Source: Gnetum montanum
Taxonomy: Eukaryota > Streptophyta > Gnetopsida > Gnetales > Gnetaceae
Direction: 5' to 3'
Length of the DNA stretch: 64,000 nucleotides
Assembly (NCBI GenBank): GCA_015680685.1
Contig: MNCI01030009.1
Span: 37,950 to 101,949 of the forward strand
The notes under the pieces: generated by a model
What the model saw: the letters and a program-made list of their open reading frames with translations, nothing else
What the model was told of the DNA's origin: nothing
The model's database searches: none
Shown: positions 47,924-60,404 of the stretch, piece by piece
Position numbering within the stretch: position 1 is the stretch's first letter
Layout of the letters: each line of letters opens with the position of its first letter
Position numbers and translations under genes: made by a program

Positions 47924-49430
47924 GTTGACGTCTGGAGGAATTCACCCAAGAGGCATCGACAAAGAAGTGCAAACACCATGAACAAACAAGTACCAAACAT
48001 TAACCATCAGCCTTTGGCTGGATATTATCGAACCATTTTCAAAAGTACATGGGATTGAGGGGATGTGGTTCAAGATGCAAGGAAATCGGTTGTAATTGGG
48101 GGAAGTTAGGAGTTGATCAAGGATTATGATTGCTGTTGGGATTGTGGGAGAGGAGTGCTCTCATCTGAATGAGCTATTTTTTTGGTCCTTGTCCATAGCC
48201 AGTGTTTAGCAGTCTCGGAGCCAAGACATAGGAAGTGGGTTCCTTGGAGAAACGGGACTCCTATAGAGTGTTTACGAGGCTCGTTGTAAATAGCCAAAGC
48301 CACGTAATGATGGGCAACATGGTCTCTTTGAGATACAAGTGTAACTATTTTTCAAGACAACTACCTTCTCGCCTGGGGCTTGTATGAGAATGGCCACTAG
48401 TCTTTTGTTTATGATGTCAACAGGGTCATGAAGACCTTTTCTGTGCATTTTTCTCTTTGATCTTTTTTGTTCTCTTTTTCTTTTCTTGTTATATTTTTTT
48501 GTTTTTGCTTTATTTTGTCTTTTCCTTTTTCTTTTATTTTTGGTCTTTTTGAAAGAACTTGCTTTTTGTGTTGTGCTTGTGTATGAGCACTTGCATTTTA
48601 CATCATGTACTATGTATTGTGTTTTTCATCGCAACTTCTTAGAGAGCTACAATATGCAATAGTGTATCAAGAGTTTTGAGATGAGTGGAACGTATCAAGG
48701 GGGATGTAATTGAATGGGATAAGGGAGCATGATTGGGAACAAGGAATGTATTAGGAATAGGGAATGTACTTATGAATGGATTGATTAACCCAGTCGCATG
48801 CGTCAGGAAAAACATGATACCTTATCATCATGATGAACTACATCTATGCACGAACGCCTCAGAAGTGTCATCCTGCAAACACAACTCCAAGAAGACAAGA
48901 AAACCACAAATGAAATAGTCAGCTAAACACTTTAGAAAAGGAGATGGAGTCACCACGTGCAATTTTCAAAGCAGACAGAATCATGAATAGCATCAATTTC
49001 ATTAGGGCCCCATGAGATGAATCATGCAACAAGTCTTTGTGGAACAGGAACAACCAACTGCAACAATAGATCTTTTCAATTTTTTCTTGGTTGTTGACAA
49101 TGTAACCAGTTTATAGTCTTAGCAGACTATTGTGGATTAGTTTCACGTCATAACCCCTTGGATGATGCCAATTTAGCATCATGGTGAATGGTGCATTGCT
49201 AGTTTATAGTCATGGCAGATTGTGAAGAGGCAAACTAGTTTATAGTCTTAGTGGACTCTAGATGCTAGTTTCATGTCATGGCGAATGGGCATAGTAGTTT
49301 AGTGTCATACCGGACATGTCTCTGTGGTATTAGTTTTCAGTCATGATCCAGGACTATTCTATGGTATCAGTTTTAAGTCATGATCCAGGACTATGACATA
49401 CCTCAAGTTTGTCACACATAGTACCTTTTC
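47924..49430 (-). other. 3' untranslated region of B
   Basis: Non-coding, with a Lys/Arg-rich chance frame near 48550-48400 from a T/C-rich tract. At 49085-49400 it carries a series of degenerate repeats on the plus strand (AGTTTATAGTC, AGTTTCATGTCAT, AGTTTAGTGTCAT, each followed by GGA/CGGAC-like blocks) related to those in the candidate intron at 53280-53600. Confidence 0.6.
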
Positions 49431-50690
49431 AAGTACAAGTGTTTTGTAGGATTGGCAAACTCATTTTCGTCCATGTCAGCAAGTTTGAATGCTCCATTGT
49501 TGTATGCCTTAGTGACTAAATAAGGCCCTTCCCAGTTGGCTGAGAATTTATTTGGATGTTCTCAGGCGGCCTTAAGGACTAGATCTCATTCTTTGATTGG
49601 GCATTTGTGGAGATTGTGCTTGTGCCTTTGTCTCTGTTGTTTTTGGTACCATTCAATTTGATTAAGAGTTTGTACACGTTCCTCCTCTACCGAGTCGAGG
49701 TTGGCAATGCACAATTCATTATTTTTGCTTTCATTGAGGAGATCAGGGAGAGTTATTTGCAATGAGGGAACCTACAATTCTAAAGGTAAAATAGCTTCAG
49801 ATCCATATACAAGACTATATGGAGTTTTACCTGTGGATGTTCGATGTGTTGTTCTATAAGCCCACAATGCATAGACTAATTGTTTATGCCATCGTTTCTT
49901 GCTCTGATTCAGCATCTTTTTGAGCACTATGATGATAGTTTTGTTTGTAGCATTTGCTTGACCATTACTTTGTGGGTAGTAAGGTAATAAAAATGCATGT
50001 TTAATGCCCATACTTTCACAAAAGCTTTTGGTATCTACGCTGCTGAATTGTGGCCCATTGTCGGTAATGATGGTCATTGGAATACCAAAACGAGTTACAA
50101 TATTTTCCATTATAAAGGTGCAAACATGTTTTGATGTGGTCTTTCTATGAGGAATAGCTTCCACGCACTTTGTGAAATATTCGGTTGCAGTGATAATGAA
50201 GCTATGGCCTACTGAGGATGACGACGTTATGGTTCCAATTAAGTCTAAAACCCATTTTTGGAATGGCCATGTGATTTGTGTGGTATGCAGTTCGTTAGGT
50301 GGCACATGTATCAAATTACCATGCTTTTGGCAAATGTCACATGTTCTAACCTTGGAGATGCAATCGCATTCCATGTGTGGCTAGTAATAACCTAAGTGTC
50401 TAATCTTCGTTGCCATTGCATTAGGTGCTATGTGCCCTCCACAAAGTCCTTTGTGGATTTGGTCTACAATCATTTGACCATCAATGCTACTAACGCACAT
50501 TAGCAGAATACCTTCATATGATTTACGACATAGGATGTCACCTATTAATGTGTATTGGTGGGAACGTTTTTGTACAACGTCCTTTTGAGCATTTGTCAAG
50601 TGTTGTGGAGGTTCGCCTATTAGAAGGTACTCTTTTACGTCATCATACCATTCTATTGTGTGTGTTGTACTAATAGATGCTATAGGTATT
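49431..50690 (-). pseudogene. Integrase of B
   Basis: The 200-codon frame 50374-49772 and its neighbours give the full order. The zinc finger has both His (IHKG, GGHI near 50445) and both Cys (VRTC, DIC near 50350). Core blocks are WVLDLIG and ITDNGPQF with both catalytic Asp. The glutamate block reads NGQANATNKT, with Asn in place of the catalytic Glu (codon at 49954-49952). The C-terminal part continues to AFKLADMDENE and YLKRYY near 49430. It would cut and join DNA ends if intact; the Glu change and a stop between the two open parts make it inactive. Confidence 0.9.
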
Positions 50691-51170
50691 TCCTTTAGAG
50701 TGTTAATTATAGGTTCGGCACAACTAGTTATAGAACTAGGCAATGCATGAAACATTTTAGGTGTCATGTTTAAGACTAGTGTGGAAAGTGCATCAGTGAT
50801 GGTATTTTTGCTTCTAGGGATGTGTTGTATATCTACTTCTAGTAGTTGGTGCACTAGATGTTTAGTGAAATCACAATACGATTGCAAATGGAGCGCTTTG
50901 CATGCATAGGCTTTAGTGACTTGATTAATAACTAATTACGAATCACCTCAAACTACAAGGCATGAGATTCCCGAAGTTAACACTACTTGAAGTCCTCTAA
51001 GAAGACCTTCGTATTCTGCTACGTTATTAGTGCAAGAAAAGTTTACACAGTAGGCAGAAGGTTGGATTTCTCCAGAGGGGTATGTTAAAATAGCTGCGGC
51101 ACTTTATCCTTGAGAGGTTGAGGCTTCATCGAAGTAGAGGATTGCCTCATAATCATTAGGTATGGTTCTA
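50691..51170 (-). pseudogene. Second RNase H of B
   Basis: A minus frame with stops reads LYFDEAS, TNNVAEYEGLLRGLQ near 51035-50990, GDS near 50945, and then the open stretch 50887-50381, which begins QSYCDFTKHLVHQLLEVDIQ and carries PRSKNTITDALSTL. This is the archaeal-type RNase H that Tat-lineage elements carry between the first RNase H and integrase; the first Asp (FDE), Glu (AEYE) and Asp (GDS) are present. Confidence 0.8.
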
Positions 51171-51680
51171 TATTGTTAATATTTTCATCTGGGAATTTGG
51201 GGTTTATCATTGCTTGATCGTGCATCAGTGAGATGGTTAGTTGTGTGGCTATTGCTTGACCTTTTGTGGAAGATTGAGCGACATAGTGTAAATCAAACTT
51301 TGCTATCATCGCTTTCCACCTAGCTAACCTAATTGACTCATAGATGTTATTAGTGATGGCACGAAGAACATTATCCTTGCAAATGATGTAAACTTGATTA
51401 CGGAAGAGATAATGTTGTCATTTCTTCAAAGAGAAGATGAGGGTGAGGCATGATTTTTCTACATCATTGTATCATTGTTCATGGGCTATTAAAGCATGGC
51501 TTAGATAATATACAGGGATCTCGGCCCCATCTTAACATTTTTGATAAAGCATGGATGCGATGGAAGAACCAGAAGTTGCAAGATAAATGTAGAAAGGTTT
51601 GTCACTTTGTGGAGGATAAATAGTTGGTAGCTGGGCTAGCTCTTGTTTTATGTTCTCAAATGCTTCTTGGCATTGATGAG
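51171..51680 (-). pseudogene. First RNase H of B
   Basis: It directly follows RT: FYIYLATSGSSIASMLYQ near 51590-51535, PVYYLSHAL, then (51309-51085) AKFDLHYVAQSSTKGQAIA. The catalytic Asp positions are partly lost (a Thr-Ser replaces the expected acidic site). Confidence 0.75.
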
Positions 51681-52897
51681 TCCATTGGAAATGTACATTC
51701 TTTCGTAATAGATGTTGCATGGGACTCAACTTATCCATCAGCCTTTCGATAAAGTGCCTAATGAATTGCAGCCTACCTTGGAGGCCACATAGTTCAGTAA
51801 GGTTTCTTAGTGATTGCATATTGGTTATCACTTTAACCTTATTGGGTCTACCTGTATCCCTATTTCAAAAACTAGGAAACCAAGCATTTTGCCCATTTTA
51901 ACACCGAATACACACTTTTTTGGGTTGATCCTAAGGTCATATTTGAGACAACATTTAAGAACTAAGTCTAGATCTTTTGCATGTTGTTCAATTATTTTAG
52001 ACTTGACTGCTATATCATTAACATAATCATTGAGAAAATTGAGCATGTAGTCACTAAATATGTATGTCATTGTTCGCTGATATGTAGCACCTACATTTTT
52101 TAGGCCAAATGACATCATCGTATAACAAAATTTTCCCCAAGGTTTCATAAAAGTTGTTCTGAGTTGATGCTCTAGATTAATTCTTATCTAATTGTAGCCT
52201 GAAAATCTATCCATAAAGGATAACAATGCATGTCCAGCTGTCGTGTCAATAAGTTGATCAATGTTGGGCAGGGGAAAGTCATCTTTTATAGTAGCTATGT
52301 TGAAGTCATGGAAGTTAATGCATATGCGTATACTATCATTCTTCTTGGGGACTACAATAATGTTTGATACCCAATAAGAATAGTTGATGGCTCGGATGAA
52401 ACCAGCTTGATAGAGCTTTGTGATCTCAGCTCAGACTGCTAATGCCACTTTGGGTCTAACCTTTCGTGCTTTTTGTTTTACTAGTTTAATTTTTTGATCA
52501 AGAATAATGTTATGTTGGATGATCCAGGGGTCTAGTCCTGGCATGTCTATATATGACCATGCGAACATTTTTATGTTGTCTTTTAAAACCTAAGTGATGT
52601 TACCTACGAGTTGTGGATCTAGTAAGGCACTTAATTTCAAGGTTTTGGCTTCATCATTGACTGTGGTAATGGGGATTTCAACCAGAGGATGTTTAGTGAT
52701 ATTGTTAGCTTCTAGATCTAGAGTTTTAACTATGTTTTTAGGCTAGTCTGACGTTTCTTGAGTGGAGGCTATCAAATCAGTATAGGTGGATGGATTTAGA
52801 TCCAAAGATTCTGGGCAGATCACTCTTTCTACATCTTTGTATGGTCCATTGAGAGAAAATATTGAGAGGATGTTGTTGGTGGCCATGATGCTCGCTC
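51681..52897 (-). pseudogene. Reverse transcriptase of B
   Basis: From a Met near 52884, a variable segment leads to FAWSYIDMPGLDP (near 52560), then VPKKNDSIRICINFHDFN (about 52360), FPLPNIDQLID, and the open frame 52148-51828 with FGLKNVGATYQRTM, the catalytic block DYVNDIAVKS and KCVFGVKMGKMLGF. The second-to-last Asp of the usual YxDD is Asn (codon at 52020-52018). The final section (51831-51532) holds the thumb and connection. Stops are few for this window. Confidence 0.9.
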
Positions 52898-53672
52898 CTG
52901 CCAATTAAAACAGGAGCGAAATAAGAGAAACTCCCTTAGTAGGAGAGTTACAAAGTGTAAACAAACATAGGATAACTAAGCTGATGGAATGTATAAAGAC
53001 TGATGTAATGGCTTGAATTTAATTGTGGTAAAATGGTTGCATTATTTTATCATCTTGATGTTTATGTAAATATTTTTGTTATTTCTCATGTTTTTTATTG
53101 TTTTCTAGAGTATATGTGTGCAACTAAATGTAACATAAATTTCTAAAGTGTAAAGAAAGATGTAAGGTAAATACTTGGAAAAGAAAGTAATGACCGTGCA
53201 AGAATCTAAATTGTAAGTTGTAACCTATAAGAGAAAATTCAATGTAAGATGACGAGAGATTGTAAATTTGTAATTTGTTGGCTCTAGTTTAAAGCCATTT
53301 CAGGCTTGGTACATCAGTTTAAAGTTCTGATGGACTATTGCAACTATTGTTAAAGAAAGGATTACCAATTTTATGCCATGGTGGGCCAAAGGTAGTAACA
53401 CTTTCAAGAAATTTTAAACGGAACTGGCCATTTGTAACTGTGGCTAGTTTAATGTCATTGCGGACGCTTGTTGACAGTTTTAACGTCATACTGGACGTGT
53501 TGTAGTTTAACATCATTTCAGATAGTTCATTAATTTAATGTCATTTCGGACAGTTCATAGTTTAATGTCATTTCGGATAGTTCGTATCATTCGTTCTAGT
53601 TGTTGAGTTGCCTCTTGATCTTTTGTACCTTAACGTGTGGGGCTAGACGTATGGGTATGATTTTATATTCAC
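52898..53672 (-). other. Candidate intron of B between protease and RT
   Basis: Donor: GGAAG then GTGAATA (53672-53666). Acceptor: a T-rich stretch, TTTTAATTGGCAG, ending at 52898. The 775-base interval is full of stops in all minus frames, while coding on both sides is readable, and joining at these sites keeps the phase of both sides. Ogre elements are known for an intron at this place. Confidence 0.6.
53280..53600. repeat. 27-bp degenerate repeats inside the B intron
   Basis: TTTAATGTCATTTCGGA and variants recur at about 53452, 53478, 53505, 53534 and 53561, the last three about 27 bases apart. Earlier members near 53287-53420 are more diverged. Confidence 0.7.
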
Positions 53673-54320
53673 CTTCCCCTTCATCGATGATATCAAAAGG
53701 TAGTTCTGACCAAGGGACATCAGTTGGAATGGCTCCTATGTCTGCATCTTCTTATGTTTCTTCAGTGCTAGCCATATTGTGAGTCAACGTTGGGTTCACG
53801 TTTTGATGTATGTTCATGGTTTCTTGTTTAGGCTTAACAAACTCAATTTCTGATCCTTGACCTACCTCAAGGTATGAGGAAGTGATCGATGTTGTTGTAT
53901 CCCCATGTATGATGATCTCACCACCCTTGTAAGGTAGGTGGATCTCTTGATGGATCGGTGAAGATACGGCTTTAAGTTGAGCTAGCCAAGGACATCCTAG
54001 GATTAGATTAAACCCTGGCATTTCATCAACCATTATGAATTCAGCTGATGTAGGAAATTGGTCTTCGACTATGAAATCTAAGGTAACCATGCCTTTCACT
54101 CCCACATGGGAACCACTGAAAGATCTCAAGAAAGAGGTTGTTGTGGACTGTACTTGTTCAGTGAGTCCCAATTTTTCAATGATGAAAAAAGGTATTACAT
54201 TTGTTGCCACACCATCATCGATATGCACCCTACGTATTTTGAAATGATCAACCTGTATTGTTATGAACATAGGGGCCATGGTTATTTCCCCTATTTTCTC
54301 ATCTAACGTAATGTCCTTAA
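53673..54320 (-). pseudogene. Aspartic protease of B
   Basis: The 175-codon open frame 54279-53752 carries the active block VHIDDGVATNVIP (residues 18-30; DDG instead of D-S/T-G), KGMVTLDFIV, FIMVDEMPGFNLILGCPWL and a Pro/Gln-rich tail. After one stop, coding continues to the candidate donor at 53672 with an acidic stretch (DIIDEGEG). The protease would cut the polyprotein. Confidence 0.85.
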
Positions 54321-57300
54321 CATGGAACTCTAAGGATGTGGTCTTTGATTCCTAAAGTTGTGGGGATAATACTGCATAAATGGATGGTTCATCTGTAGGA
54401 AGATCTTCACTAATAGGAATTGAAGTTAGCATCTGTATGAGAGACTCTTGATGTACTAGTGAAGTCATTACTAGGTCATATAAACTTAAAGAAGTATTCT
54501 TTTGTTTTACGGCTTGTGTGACCTGGGTCAATGCATTTGCTAGGACTTTACTATTTGGGACATTCTTATCAATAGATATTTAGTCCATTTGACCCAGCAT
54601 TCGTATTTCTAGTGGAGGGGTTTTTATTTTAGTAGCTGAGGATGCTAAGCTTGTGATATCACTCGTGACTTCATCTTTGTTTTGGTGACTTGTGCTAGGC
54701 TCATTAATGGATGAACTCATGGGAATGGTGTTTAGCGATGTAGGCTTTGGCAGTCCTAATTCGTGTCTATGGTTTTCTCTCTCCATGCGCTCTCTTTTTT
54801 CTCTTTCTAAGTGCTCTCTTATTAGCCTATCGGCAAGACATTCTCGCAAAGGTCATCGAGAAGTGGAGGTGGGTTGTGTGCCAAGGTATTTTGGCACCTG
54901 AACCACAAAGGGAATGGGTCAGTTTTTAGATGGTATGTTTCTTGTGGTGGCAATCGAAGGAGATATGTGGATGATGAATGGTTTTGATGGTGTGGGGGAT
55001 GTGTGCATGGTAAAAGGGATTTGAGGATATATTGAGGTAGGTATGTTTTCTAAATGCCCGTGAATCACAAAAGGATTTCGAGGAACATCTTTTCTATCTT
55101 CCACATGGACAATATTAATCACATATGCGGCATCGTTGGTATTGGTATTGAGAGGATCCTTGTAGACCCCCATGGGTTGGTTTTGGGGTCTTATCGGGTT
55201 TGTCTCGTTGAACACTACTTTACCCCTATCTATCATGCGTTGTATATCTTTTTTCAATGCAAAGCAGTAATCAGTTCCATGACCACATCGTTGGTGATAT
55301 TCACAAAACCTATCCAACCTAAAGCCTTTTGGAATGGGAAGTTTGTTGGCTATTGCTAAGGCTGGATTTTTGGCCAATTCGCAAAAGTGATCATGTGTTT
55401 GCGAGGCTGCAGGAGACATTTGTTTGTGTTGAATTAGCCCAGCCTTTAGAAGTTGATCAAGTAGTTGTGAAGGCTTCATGGGCAATAGTGTGTATTGCGC
55501 AGGGTCTTTTCTTTCTAAGGTACGGGCATGACCTATGTTGTTGTTTCTATTTGAGGAATTTTCAGGTGTATGAGTGGGTGTGGTTCTTTCACAGTTGTTT
55601 GAGATAGTGGGTTGTTTTCCCTTAGCCATTGCTACTACCGTTGTTTTGGATTTATCTTTCCTCATGTGTTGGCTCCTAAAGGTTGAGTAGGCTAGGTCAT
55701 TACTTTTTTGTGCCGCTTCTTCTATGTCTCTGATTTGTACGAATTCTTGGATCAATGTGCGGGCTTTCAAGTAGTAAATTTTTGACTTAATAAAGTCATT
55801 CACGGCCGACTTAAGGATGGTGAGTAAATATGTTTCATGGATAGGTTCATGAAGTTCATTTAAGGTTCCACTCCACCTTTGGATAAACTTCTATGCTGGC
55901 TCTAATGGTGCTTGTTTAACTTAAATCAAACTATCTAACGTGGCTTCAAGTTTTAGATTGTACTTGAAATGGATGACAAACTAATGCAACAAATTCTCTA
56001 AAGAAGATATGGAGGTATGGGGTAAAGATCGGTACCAGTCTAAGGATTTTCTGCTTAAGGACATTGTAAACACTCGCAAAATTACATGGGGCTGTGCTTG
56101 AAGTAAAAGACTTTCAGTTCTAAATGTCACTAGGTGGGCATTTGGGTCTCCTTATCCATTGTACTTGGTTAGTTGAGGTAATGAGACTCCTTTTGGCAAG
56201 GTTAAGGGTGGAACTGAGGGGTCAATTGGGTCATCTTGATAGAAATCTAGTACCTTGACTTCCTCATTGTTGAAAGTTTTAAGCCATTTTAATTCCTCTA
56301 CCAACGAGTGCATCATTTTTTGTGTGTCTTCCCATTCTTGGGTGGTAGGAAAACCAGTAGATTGAGTGGATTGTGGATGATAATGATTTAATTATTGCAT
56401 TGTTTGTGGAAAGAAAGGTTGTTGGGCTAACATTTGTTGTGGTGGGATGGTATTCGGGACTGGGACTACCGATGGAACCCATTGCCTATCCACAGGTTGT
56501 GAGGTAACACCCTGAATATGTTGAATTGGAGTAATTAATGGGGCTCCATGGATTTGTACCTGAGGTATGTAATGGATGGATGTGGAAGCTAGTATGACTG
56601 ATGGCATTCCAATTACTTGAGGTTGAAAGATCGTCCCTGTGTTGGTTTGAAGTTGTTGGGACTGTACTGGTGGAGGAATGATGGAAGTGAACACATTAGA
56701 GTGAATACTATTGAGCACAGAGAAGATAGGAATGGAATGGGGAACAGGTGGTCGAGTGTTTGTAGATGAAGAAGGAAACACTGTTTCTTCTAGGAAAGGA
56801 TGGAATAATGGGTTTGTGTGGGCATGGGGGCTAATGGTATGGTATGATTCTCCATGTTCAGATTGGGCTGCAAAGTCATCTTCTTCATCTTGAGGCTCTA
56901 TGGGAGGTAGTTGTAAGGCTTGACTTCTAGCCATAAGAAGCTGGGATATGAGTTTATGATGGTTTTCAGATAGTGGGATTATGTCAAATTTTGAAGGGAT
57001 AAACTCACATACTCCTTTGTGGATAAATTCATATTCTTGCTTAGCTTCCTTCTCTACACGATCAATGGGTAGGTTGGCTTGGATTTTGACATAGATAAAG
57101 TTATACTATTCGAGTGTAAGAGTTGCGTGAATAGGGCCTTTGCCTCGTAGCCTGAGGGATTGGTGTGTAGGGCCTTGAGGATTTATATGTTCAATAATGG
57201 TTATGGATTCCGTAGCAGTCACAAGGTTTGAAGCTTCAGCCCCAAAGTCAGCAATCGATAGTGTTACTGGGTTAACTTGGGATGATTCCATGATAAACAT

Positions 57301-57420
57301 GAGTGGACTAGGGTAGACGAATGGAGTTAGATTGCAAGCAGTTGTAATGTGGCATGACACAAGCTCAGCTTGACTAATAGGGATGAGCTCAACATGACCA
57401 ATAGGGACAAGGAGACTCAA
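54321..57420 (-). pseudogene. Gag and N-terminal extension of B
   Basis: A nearly continuous frame with few stops. It begins at Met 57420 (MSLLVPIGHVELIP), followed by a long Pro/Gln/Ser-rich part (56934-56392). The capsid-like core reads PPLTLPKGVSLPQL, LDWYRSLPHTSISSLENLL and LIQEFVQIRDIEEAA (56230-55700). The zinc motif FCEYHQRCGHGTDYC, then ALKKDIQ, lies at about 55311-55245. A charged linker (54849-54580) leads to protease. The zinc motif and core are of the Ogre/Tat kind. The piece before 56934 may be a separate upstream ORF fused to gag. Confidence 0.85.
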
Positions 57421-57480
57421 ATGAGCAAGATGGATGAGTTTTGACAGGTAGTGACGTTTTAACCAATAACAACAAGCAAG
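57421..57480 (-). other. Short leader of B
   Basis: 60 bases between the primer site and the first Met; no other signal was seen. Confidence 0.4.
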
Positions 57481-57500
57481 TGGCCCTCCTTCTAGTGCTA
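57481..57500 (-). other. Primer binding site of B
   Basis: The minus strand reads TAGCACTAGAAGGAGGGCCA, five bases inside the LTR end. It resembles primer sites I associate with Tat-lineage elements, but the tRNA was not identified. Confidence 0.5.
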
Positions 57501-58908
57501 AAAACTATACTAACCTAAATCGTCGGTGTAAGGCTAGAAGGGAAATAGACACCAAGAGATTGTGGGGCAGCCATAGCTGACCCTGCCTTTGCTCGAGGGT
57601 AAGCTGGAAAAGTAAACGAAGGTAGAGTGCCTTGGATTGTCTACACGCAAATCAACCAAGGACTTCCTCGAGCGTAAGCTATGGCTAGCACTGGGGTTAT
57701 CGTGACCGATGTAAACGGGATGTAAACAGTGATACGAAATGTAAACAGAGCATACTAAATTATAAATAAAGTGTAAATAGAGCTATATTGTAAACAAAGC
57801 ATAAATCAGAGTAAATAATGTAAATGGAAGGTAATAATGAGACTATATTAAATTGTTTAAAAAAATGTGCACCGGTCAAAGCGTAATTGCACATGTATGA
57901 ATGGCAAGTCAAATGCCTAGCCCCAGGATGATATGACACGATGATGTGATATGATGAACATGAGAAATGCTTGGATGCCAACAGTTAGGTGTGCTGAGTG
58001 CCCAAGGATTGGAGGTTCTCTCCTCTCTCAGAATTGCCAATCACTCTAATCTTTTTTTTGCCTGTCAATTTTTTTCCTCCCAATTTATGTGAATTGATAG
58101 GGTATTTATAGGGTTGGGCTAGGCTTGGGCATGAAATTTGAGAATGGAATCAACTACTGCGAGATGAGAGGAAAATAGATCTAATGACATGTGTCCCATG
58201 GATAGTTGGCACGAGTTGGATGTGTGATGGATAGTTGTGCACGAGTTGGATGTGTGCTGGATATTTGCATTCTTTTACCAAGTTCAATGTATTTTACAAT
58301 TTGTGGATCATTCAAACCCATGAAAATACAAACAAATTAGAAAAAAATCCCTCAAGCGATGAAAATTTTCAAAGAAAATTTAGAAGGATTAGCTCTAGCG
58401 CCGACTCACTTGAAAAATTATATATTTTTTCTTTGTTGAATATCCGGTCTGATTTTGAATGGGCTTCCATGTCTCCTTGCCATCGTATAGATTTCCTGAA
58501 CTTGAACGTGCAATTTTGGTGAAACAGTTGGGTCACTGAGAAGTCCCTATTGTCTGCAATCCAATCCAGATAATACTGAGATTGAATTCAAACTTAGAAT
58601 GGACCAAAATTGAAATAGAAATAGTGGCTCCACAATGGAGTCCCACTAAAATCTACATAGCAGTTCAGCTCCATCATATGCAAATGTGCCGATGTGCACC
58701 CACAAGGATCCTAAATTGGACAGGATAGCATATGTGCAGACCCGATAGCATTGATCAAGAATTTTCTATAATCCATCCTTCAACCATTGCCGAAACAAAT
58801 TTGTAATTAACATTAAATTCTGAACCGACGAGCAAGTATGCCAGCCGAACTAGCAACCAGGATCACCAAAATGCTGCTGCTATTGCAGGGCAAATGGACA
58901 TTGGTTTA

Positions 58909-59094
58909 CTATTGCTGAAACTCCCATGCAACTACCTTGAACAAATCTGGAACTGCAGCTCCTGTGACGGTGAGCCGGAACATTTCATAGCCTGTGGAGA
59001 AGCCCTGTAAACTTTGTTCCACATTCACACACACGCCAGTAAACTTGCTCATATGCTTGTCATTCCTATCTATGGAAATGATTTGTATAGGCAT
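58909..59094 (-). pseudogene. 61-codon gene-like fragment in B LTR, right copy
   Basis: Same length and frame as the left copy at 46259-46444, with 13 residue differences; no stops. Family unknown. Confidence 0.4.
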
Positions 59095-59835
59095 GACCCG
59101 CTAGAAGAAGCTGCTGCTATACAACATCACGCAAGGTAGTGGCTCCTTCCAACTCACCTGGCCTGATAATTCTTTCGCTTTCACGTCATCTCATGCACAT
59201 GCAAGAATACAGACAATCTCTCTCTCTGTCTCTTTCTCTCTCTCTCTGCTACTACACCTTCAAAAACCTCCGTCAACCATGCGTAGGCTTCTGGAATTTG
59301 GATCTAGGCATGCATAGACGGCTACGCTAATCACTGGCTCTACAACTATCGATGGAAAATAATGTAATGCAGGGGTAGCACTTTCAAAGTTCCTCACAAA
59401 ATTCTGTAAAGATTTTGCTCTGAAACAACTTTTGACGAGAAATCTCTCTCACAGTGGAACTTGTTCTAGTTCCTTAGGCCGTGTTTGGTTTAGTTGCCAA
59501 AATCCTACGAACTTGCTTTAGGTAAATGCTAATGTCGGAGGTTACTCTAAATTTTAATAGAATCTATAGAGCATGTTGATTTTGGGCTTTAATGTGACTT
59601 GGCTTGCACTCACGCCTAACGTGACTTCTAGTATATGTCCAGCATCCAGTGTGACAATCCTGTGCGACATTGATGCATGCTTCACTTGCCTTATGCCTTT
59701 TGGTGTTGCATGCACTTCTGTGAAAACCAACAACAATGGCAACGCTCACACTAGTAGCAAATCAGTAGTGAAACATAAAAAACTAGAACCAGCAGGGTGT
59801 GGAAACATGGTTTGGGCCTAGCCAAGATCTAGGAA

Positions 59836-60017
59836 ATGGTGGCCAAGTACAGAGCTCTGATGCTAGAAGAGTAGAACAAGAAGAAGCTAGACATTTCTGC
59901 ATTTCTGGTTCCCAAGATCGGCAAGCTCAAGAACCTGCTCAGCGCAAAGATGAAGGAGAATGAGGACTTGCAAATGCAGATTTCATACCATTATTTTGGG
60001 GAGAACATATCTTCTTG
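59836..60017 (+). pseudogene. Coiled-coil gene fragment in B LTR, right copy
   Basis: The counterpart of 47187-47330. A TAG breaks it at codon 13, but it keeps Gln where the left copy stops, and so reads on as QISYHYFGENISS to a stop. The two copies together show that the longer frame was ancestral. Confidence 0.55.
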
Positions 60018-60075
60018 AACATCTTTGATACTTTCTAGTGTTTCTATTATCAACATTGGCTTTGTCTCAACACAA

Positions 60076-60404
60076 TCATTTTTTATTAGGAGGTAAGCTT
60101 CCTTTGGAGTGATCCTCAGCAGTCACGCTATTACCGACCAAAGCAAGAATGCAATCTACAATTGGTTTGCTCATGTCCCCATCATCTTTTACATGGAATC
60201 CATTTTTCTTGAAAACATAGCATAAAACAAAAGAATCCTTCATGTCCTTGGGGCCATGACATTCACTCTTATCAATGCGGTATTCATGCATTACCTAGTT
60301 TGTCCTTTTCCCATATGGAGTACGACCCTGATGGAAAACCAAGGTCTTCTTAGTCCCAATGACACGCTTCTGAGATGTAACCTTGCGATCCTTCCTTTGC
60401 ATTT
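60076..60404 (-). pseudogene. NAC-domain fragment in B LTR, right copy
   Basis: Reads VIGTKKTLVFHQGRTP, then the same in-frame TAG and VMHEYRIDKSEC, KDSFVLCYVFKKNGF and the same tail and end as the left copy. It differs from the left copy by scattered substitutions only. Confidence 0.85.

Noticed and set aside
54692-55607. Several plus-strand frames of 60-101 codons across the gag of B
   Set aside because: They are shadows of the well-supported minus-strand gag frame.
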